Assembly (NCBI GenBank): GCA_050012355.1 | Contig: JBEKHI010000360.1 | Location: forward strand, 1-8,590 | Length of the DNA: 8,590 bases | Origin: JBEKHI01 sp050012355 | GTDB lineage: Bacteria > Actinomycetota > Actinomycetes > Streptosporangiales > Streptosporangiaceae | Direction: 5' to 3' | In this document: positions 5,378-8,590 of the stretch, piece by piece | How the letters are laid out: the number at the start of each line of letters is the position of its first letter | Numbering within the stretch: position 1 is the first letter of the stretch | Program-made: the position numbers and the translations under genes | The notes under the pieces: model-generated | What the model saw: the letters and a program-made list of their open reading frames with translations, nothing else | Told to the model about the DNA's origin: nothing | Databases searched by the model: none

Positions 5378-6202
5378 TTAGCGCCGCCAGAAGTCGTAGC
5401 GGTCGCGGCCGGGGCGGAAACCGGCGGCTTCCACGATGTCGACGGCGACCTTGAACCGGTCCCCGACCCGGCCGGGCGCGTGCGCGTCGCTGCCGAACGA
5501 GCAGGCTCCGCCGCCCTCTTCGCGCCACCATTTCACCAGGTCGACGGATGCCAGCGGCGTTTTGGTGTTGATCTCGAGCACTCGCCCGGACCCGGCCAGC
5601 GCGCGGAACACAGCGCGGTACTCCTCCTGGTAGTCCGCCTCCCGGTAGGCCGACTGCCCCGACGGCCAGTAGCGTCGCGGGAAGTCCACGTGGGCGAGCA
5701 CCTCGAACAGGTCGCTGCCCTCGATGAGCCGCACGACCTCGGCGAAGTACAGCCGCATGGCGTCCGCGGTGGGCATCCGGGAGAACAGCTCCCGGTCCGC
5801 CGACACCAGCGCGCCGTCGCAGGGCACCGCGTGCAGCGAGCCGAGCACGCGGTCGAAGCGGTGGCCGCTCATCACCGCGGCGGCGCTGGCCCCGAACAGG
5901 TGCGGCTCGCCGGCCTCCACTCCGGACAGGATCCGCAGGTCAGGGAAGCGCTGACGGCATTCGTCCACGGACTGCATGTAACCGGGGACGTCAAACGGGC
6001 GGATCTTTTTCCACCAGCGCTGGTCGTGGCCCAGCCCGGTGATCGCGTCGCCGGGCAGGCCGGTGGTGAACTCCATGTGTTCGGTGAACGCCACCGACGG
6101 GACGCCTACGGCGAGGGCCTGCTCGCAGCTGCGCGCCATCGAGGCCTCGGGCGTGGTGTCGTATGACCACTCGGAATGCACATGGTTGTCCGCGGGTAGC
6201 AC
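5378..6202 (-). CDS. PHP-domain phosphoesterase, histidinol-phosphatase (HisK-like) type
   Basis: This 274-aa protein carries the full set of PHP metal ligands in order: His7 and His9 (DNHVHSEWS), His42 (FTEHME), Glu96 (GVEAGEP), His124 (LGSLHAV), His171 (LAHVDFPRRY), and Asp239 and His241 (FGSDAHAP). Such proteins bind a trinuclear metal centre and hydrolyse phosphate esters. Length and motif spacing match PHP histidinol-phosphatases, which make histidinol from histidinol phosphate in histidine biosynthesis. No other his genes are nearby, so the substrate is inferred. The start is a GTG at 6202, placed just before the first ligand motif as in relatives, with no obvious Shine-Dalgarno site. 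The gene follows the HTH protein gene on the same strand after 34 bp and may be co-transcribed with it. Confidence 0.9.
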   Translation of the reverse strand: MLPADNHVHSEWSYDTTPEASMARSCEQALAVGVPSVAFTEHMEFTTGLPGDAITGLGHDQRWWKKIRPFDVPGYMQSVDECRQRFPDLRILSGVEAGEPHLFGASAAAVMSGHRFDRVLGSLHAVPCDGALVSADRELFSRMPTADAMRLYFAEVVRLIEGSDLFEVLAHVDFPRRYWPSGQSAYREADYQEEYRAVFRALAGSGRVLEINTKTPLASVDLVKWWREEGGGACSFGSDAHAPGRVGDRFKVAVDIVEAAGFRPGRDRYDFWRR

Positions 6203-6236
6203 CGGACAATCGTCTCATACCGCAGGTCAGCCACCG

Positions 6237-7811
6237 TTACCAGTGCTCCTCGCGAGAGGGCGCCGAGGTGATCACGTATACCGCGCCATCGTCCTGCGGA
6301 GGCGGCGGCATCTTCGGCAGCGGGGTGCCGGGCAGCTCTTCCTGGGTCGCGCCGGTGGCGGACGCGCCGGCCGCCGGGAGCGCCTTGGGGTCCAGCTTGA
6401 GGGTTTTGGCGAGCTTGGCCCAGCGTTCTTCCCACTCGGCGATGTCTCCATCGCAGGACTGGACGTAGGCGACCGTCACCGGGAGCGTGGGAAGCCGCAG
6501 CCCGCCGGCCGCGGAGGCCAGTGTCCGCATGGTGTAGTGCGAGACCTCGGCCATTTCCGGGTAGTCGAGGCCCGCTTTGGAACGCATCGCCCGCAGATCG
6601 CGCGCGAAGGACTCCAGGTTGTCCGTCTCGATCGCCGCGACCGCGCCGCTCGGCGGCCGTTCTGGCAGCGCGCTGTCCCGCTGCTTGATGACGACACCGC
6701 CTGCCCGGTCCCGCTCGGGGGCGCCGCTGTTCGGCTGCACCGGGCTGGGCTCGCCGAGCAATCCGTACTGCATCGGCCGCCGCTGCGGCCCTTCGCCGTC
6801 CGGCTGAAACCGCTGGCCGCCAGTGACCGGCCCGGTGTAGTAGCGGCCTTGTGCTCCGCCCGGTGGCTGGCCCGCGGCTTGCGGGCCGTACCCGCCGCCC
6901 GGCATCCGGGCACCGCCCGGAGCGCGTCCGCCGCCTGGCATCCGCGCGCCGCCCGTCGGGCCAGGACCCGTCGGGCCAGGACCCATCGGCCCGGGCCGCA
7001 GCGGATCGGCGTCGGGCTCCTGGTAACCCGTCCCCGGCCGGGCACCCATCCGCGGACCGCCCGGAGCGGGGCCGCCGCCCGGGCGCACGTTCGGACCTGG
7101 ATCGCGCGGCCGCTCGTCGGGACGCGGCCCGCCGTAGCCGGGCGCCGGGCCGGCGCCGTACGCCGTGTTCCCATTCGGGACGCGGCCGCCGTTGCCTGGT
7201 CCCGCGGTGCCCGGTCCTGGCCTGGCGCTCGCCTGCGGCCCCGGCCGGTATCCGGTCCGGGGATCGCCGCCGCCCGGTGCCGCGCCATTACCGCGGCTGG
7301 GACCGCCGTTGCCCGGTCGAGGGTTGCCAGGCGCCGCGCTCGGGCCAGGGCCCGCGGGCCCCGGTCCCGGGTTCGGGGGCGTGTACCCGCGTGGGCCACC
7401 GTAGCTACGGGCCTGTCCGGGGCCAGGACGGCCGTAGCTGGGGTTTGCGCCATAGCCTGGCCCAGGCTGAGGTCCCGGTGCTGGAGGGACGGTGCTGCCG
7501 TACGAGCGCCCGCCGGGGGGCGGAGCGGTGGGCCCGGGGGATGGGCCAGCGCCGTTTTGGCCGGGAAATCTCCCGGGACGGCGGGGTGGCATGTCCGATG
7601 GCCGGCGATTGAACTGGCCGTAGTCCCTGGGGTCGCCCGGCTCGGGGGCGCCGAAGCGATCGTCGGCGGGGCCCGGCCGTCCCGGGCCGGAACGGTAACC
7701 GGTACTCTGCGTTACGTAATCGTCGTCAGCGACAGCGGCTCCCGGCGGATAGCCGTCGTATCCGGGGCCATCCTCCGCGTCGCGACGGGGCACGTTGTCC
7801 CGACGTTTCAC
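6237..7811 (-). CDS. Pro/Gly-rich disordered protein with a C-terminal XRE-like helix-turn-helix
   Basis: The protein is 524 aa. Residues about 1-370 are low-complexity Gly, Pro, Arg, Ala and Tyr with many GPGP, YG and PGGG motifs, and are surely disordered. The basic N-terminus reads KRRDNVPRRDAEDG. Residues about 399-468 fold as an actinobacterial HTH: NLESFARDLRAMRSKAGLDY, PEMAEVSHYTMRTLASAAGG, then LRLPTLPVTVAYVQSCDGDIAEWEERW. That pattern is seen in many XRE-like actinobacterial regulators with a short HTH followed by GD-x-x-EWxxRW. A Pro-rich tail ends with VYVITSAPSREEHW. No membrane segment or sortase signal is present. The start is the GTG at 7811, with AGGAGG 6 nt upstream; a GTG at 7829 lies before that site and is unlikely. 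It is divergent from nfeD and upstream of the PHP gene. It could be a DNA-binding regulator or a scaffold; its target is unknown. Confidence 0.82.
   Translation of the reverse strand: MKRRDNVPRRDAEDGPGYDGYPPGAAVADDDYVTQSTGYRSGPGRPGPADDRFGAPEPGDPRDYGQFNRRPSDMPPRRPGRFPGQNGAGPSPGPTAPPPGGRSYGSTVPPAPGPQPGPGYGANPSYGRPGPGQARSYGGPRGYTPPNPGPGPAGPGPSAAPGNPRPGNGGPSRGNGAAPGGGDPRTGYRPGPQASARPGPGTAGPGNGGRVPNGNTAYGAGPAPGYGGPRPDERPRDPGPNVRPGGGPAPGGPRMGARPGTGYQEPDADPLRPGPMGPGPTGPGPTGGARMPGGGRAPGGARMPGGGYGPQAAGQPPGGAQGRYYTGPVTGGQRFQPDGEGPQRRPMQYGLLGEPSPVQPNSGAPERDRAGGVVIKQRDSALPERPPSGAVAAIETDNLESFARDLRAMRSKAGLDYPEMAEVSHYTMRTLASAAGGLRLPTLPVTVAYVQSCDGDIAEWEERWAKLAKTLKLDPKALPAAGASATGATQEELPGTPLPKMPPPPQDDGAVYVITSAPSREEHW
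6892..6956 (-). repeat. 36-bp-period imperfect coding repeat
   Basis: Two copies of about 29 bp, at 6892-6920 and 6928-6956, differ at only a few positions and encode two similar 12-residue units built on GGARMPGGG. They lie in the disordered part of the HTH protein, where slippage would change length without breaking the frame. Confidence 0.75.
6955..6984 (-). repeat. 15-bp tandem coding repeat, two exact copies
   Basis: GTCGGGCCAGGACCC (plus strand) occurs at 6955-6969 and immediately again at 6970-6984, followed by a degenerate third copy. It encodes the GPGPT pentapeptide on the minus strand, in frame. Confidence 0.85.
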
Positions 7812-7817
7812 CCGGTA

Positions 7818-7823
7818 CCTCCT
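7818..7823 (-). promoter_or_regulatory. Shine-Dalgarno site deciding the start of the HTH protein
   Basis: On the minus strand AGGAGG is followed by TACCGG and then GTG at 7811, ideal 6-nt spacing. It rules against the GTG at 7829, which lies upstream of it. Confidence 0.88.
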
Positions 7824-7897
7824 GGACACAGACCTGCGCAGGCAAACGCCCGCATACGAGTTTAGGCCGGCTTGGGTACCCCACCGGGCCCGGTCCG

Positions 7898-7932
7898 ATA
7901 ATTGTCACTATTAGATACGTTTTGTGACTATT
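7898..7932. promoter_or_regulatory. AT-rich island with direct repeats between divergent genes
   Basis: The gap between the HTH gene start (7811) and the nfeD start (8065) is about 250 bp and contains no gene I can support. Within it, 7898-7932 is strikingly AT-rich for this genome. TTGTCACTATT (7902-7912) and TTGTGACTATT (7922-7932) are direct repeats exactly 20 bp apart with one mismatch. The GTCAC and GTGAC inside them also form a short inverted repeat. A minus-strand TCTAAT (7915-7910) resembles a -10 box but lacks a good -35. It is probably the promoter/operator for one or both genes. Confidence 0.5.
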
Positions 7933-8064
7933 GGCCGGCCCTGGCATCTGGTGTGCCGATGAGCAGCGAGATACCCTGGAATCGGGCGCGAGCTTATCGC
8001 CCGCGTCCGGGCCCGGGCGGCGCTTTCAGATGTGCCGTCGGCGCGATTTGCCTGCGGAGCGGCC

Positions 8065-8496
8065 ATGATGTCATGGATCGTCTGGCTGATCGTGGCAGCT
8101 GTGCTCGGCGTGTTCGAGCTGATGACCACGACGCTTGCGCTTGGCATCATCGCGGTCGCGGCCGTGGTGGGCGCCGTCGTCGGCGCGTTTCACCTGGACC
8201 TTCCGATCCAGGTCGCCGCGTTCGTCGCCGCGTCGGCCGCGGGTCTCGCCTTCGTCCGTCCCATCGCGATGCGCCACATCAAGCAGCCGCCTTTGCTGCG
8301 TACCGGTACCGCGGCGCTGGTCGGCCGGTCCGCGATCGTCGTCGAGGAGGTAACCGAGTACAGCGGGCGGATCAAGGTCGGCGGCGAGGAGTGGTCCTCG
8401 CGCGCATACGACGAGACACTGGTGATTCCCGTGGGCCGCAAGGTGGACATCATGCAGATCGAGGGCGCGACCGCCCTCGTGTACCCCCGGGAGTAA
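8065..8496 (+). CDS. NfeD-family membrane protein (short form)
   Basis: The 143-aa protein has hydrophobic helices at about residues 3-41 (one hairpin or two helices) and 47-66, then a basic stretch (RPIAMRHIKQPP). A small beta domain at about 82-141 follows: GTAALVGRSAIVVEEVTEYSGRIKVGGEEWSSRAYDE, then IPVGRKVDIMQIEGATALVY. This is the OB-fold typical of NfeD (PF01957). Short NfeD proteins lack the ClpP-like protease domain and work with SPFH/stomatin-like partners in the membrane. Such a partner starts 2 bp after this stop. The ATG at 8065 has GGAG 5 nt upstream; the ATG at 8068 is nearly as good. A frame extending back to 8032 adds eleven non-family residues and is rejected. Function is inferred from the family and neighbour. 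Confidence 0.92.
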   Translation: MMSWIVWLIVAAVLGVFELMTTTLALGIIAVAAVVGAVVGAFHLDLPIQVAAFVAASAAGLAFVRPIAMRHIKQPPLLRTGTAALVGRSAIVVEEVTEYSGRIKVGGEEWSSRAYDETLVIPVGRKVDIMQIEGATALVYPRE

Positions 8497-8498
8497 TC

Positions 8499-8590
8499 AT
8501 GTGGCTCGCGGAACTCCTCATCGCCGCCGTGGTGGCCCTGCTCGTGATCATCACGGTCTACAAGTCGATGCGAATCGTCCCCCAGGCACG
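8499..8590 (+). CDS. SPFH/band-7 (stomatin-like) protein, N-terminus only
   Basis: Thirty codons are visible before the right edge: MWLAELLIAAVVALLVIITV, then YKSMRIVPQA. One N-terminal membrane helix followed by the VxxSMRIVPQA motif is the usual opening of bacterial SPFH/paraslipin proteins, where RIVPQ(A/G) leads into the SPFH domain. The start lies 2 bp after the nfeD stop, with GGGAG 5 nt upstream overlapping the end of nfeD, so the two are co-transcribed. These proteins oligomerise at the membrane and organise lipid microdomains or associate with proteases. The domain itself lies outside the window. Confidence 0.85.
   Translation, partial: MWLAELLIAAVVALLVIITVYKSMRIVPQA

Noticed and set aside
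6039..7865. 608-aa plus-strand open frame opposite the HTH protein
   Set aside because: It spans two real minus-strand genes, has an Arg/Ala/Pro-rich composition typical of GC-rich antisense frames, and shows no domain or ribosome site. The minus frame has an AGGAGG site and a recognisable HTH.
7949..7977. TACCCT as a -10 box for nfeD
   Set aside because: The required -35 position has no resemblance to consensus, and a TANNNT match alone is too common to support a call.

Overview
The window is a stretch of very GC-rich chromosome from an actinobacterium. The evidence is GC-rich third codon positions, GTG starts, apparently leaderless promoters, an Ada-AlkA/Ogt gene pair arranged as in Mycobacterium tuberculosis (Rv1317c-Rv1316c), a short NfeD followed by an SPFH gene (compare Rv1487-Rv1488), and a DUF397-like protein. 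I cannot name the genus. There are no RNA genes, insertion sequences, CRISPR arrays or clear signs of recent transfer. It looks like core or near-core chromosome with short intergenic gaps.

Layout, left to right. (1) Minus strand, 1-697: a GNAT acetyltransferase overlaps a Nudix hydrolase by 4 bp; the Nudix gene runs off the left edge. (2) Plus strand, 724-948: a small acidic DUF397-like protein, probably leaderless. A 31-bp-spaced direct repeat lies between it and the convergent next gene. (3) Minus strand, 1017-1631: an MntP-type manganese exporter. Its start codon overlaps, on the opposite strand, that of (4) a plus-strand dienelactone hydrolase (1630-2334). (5) Minus strand, 2336-4335: an alkylation-repair operon, Ada(AdaA)-AlkA fusion then Ogt, with a 4-bp ATGA overlap. 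(6) Plus strand, 4373-5326: a conserved hypothetical protein divergent from the repair operon, with a 26-bp dyad between the two. (7) Minus strand, 5378-6202: a PHP-domain phosphoesterase of the histidinol-phosphatase type, which lies downstream of (8) a 524-aa Pro/Gly-rich disordered protein with a C-terminal XRE-like helix-turn-helix (6237-7811). (9) An AT-rich regulatory island near 7898-7932. (10) Plus strand, 8065 to the right edge: NfeD and the N-terminus of an SPFH/band-7 protein.

The best understood unit is the repair operon. Ada-AlkA senses and removes methyl lesions and excises alkylated bases, and Ogt reverses O6-alkylguanine. The NfeD-SPFH pair is a membrane microdomain/quality-control module. 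The other genes are housekeeping or unassigned.

I see no strong case for a wholly new multi-gene system. The points most worth a second look are the in-frame G-rich insertion (a G-quadruplex motif) in the acetyl-CoA loop region of the GNAT gene, the CATG overlap of two divergent start codons, the dyad in front of ada-alkA, and the disordered HTH protein divergent from nfeD.
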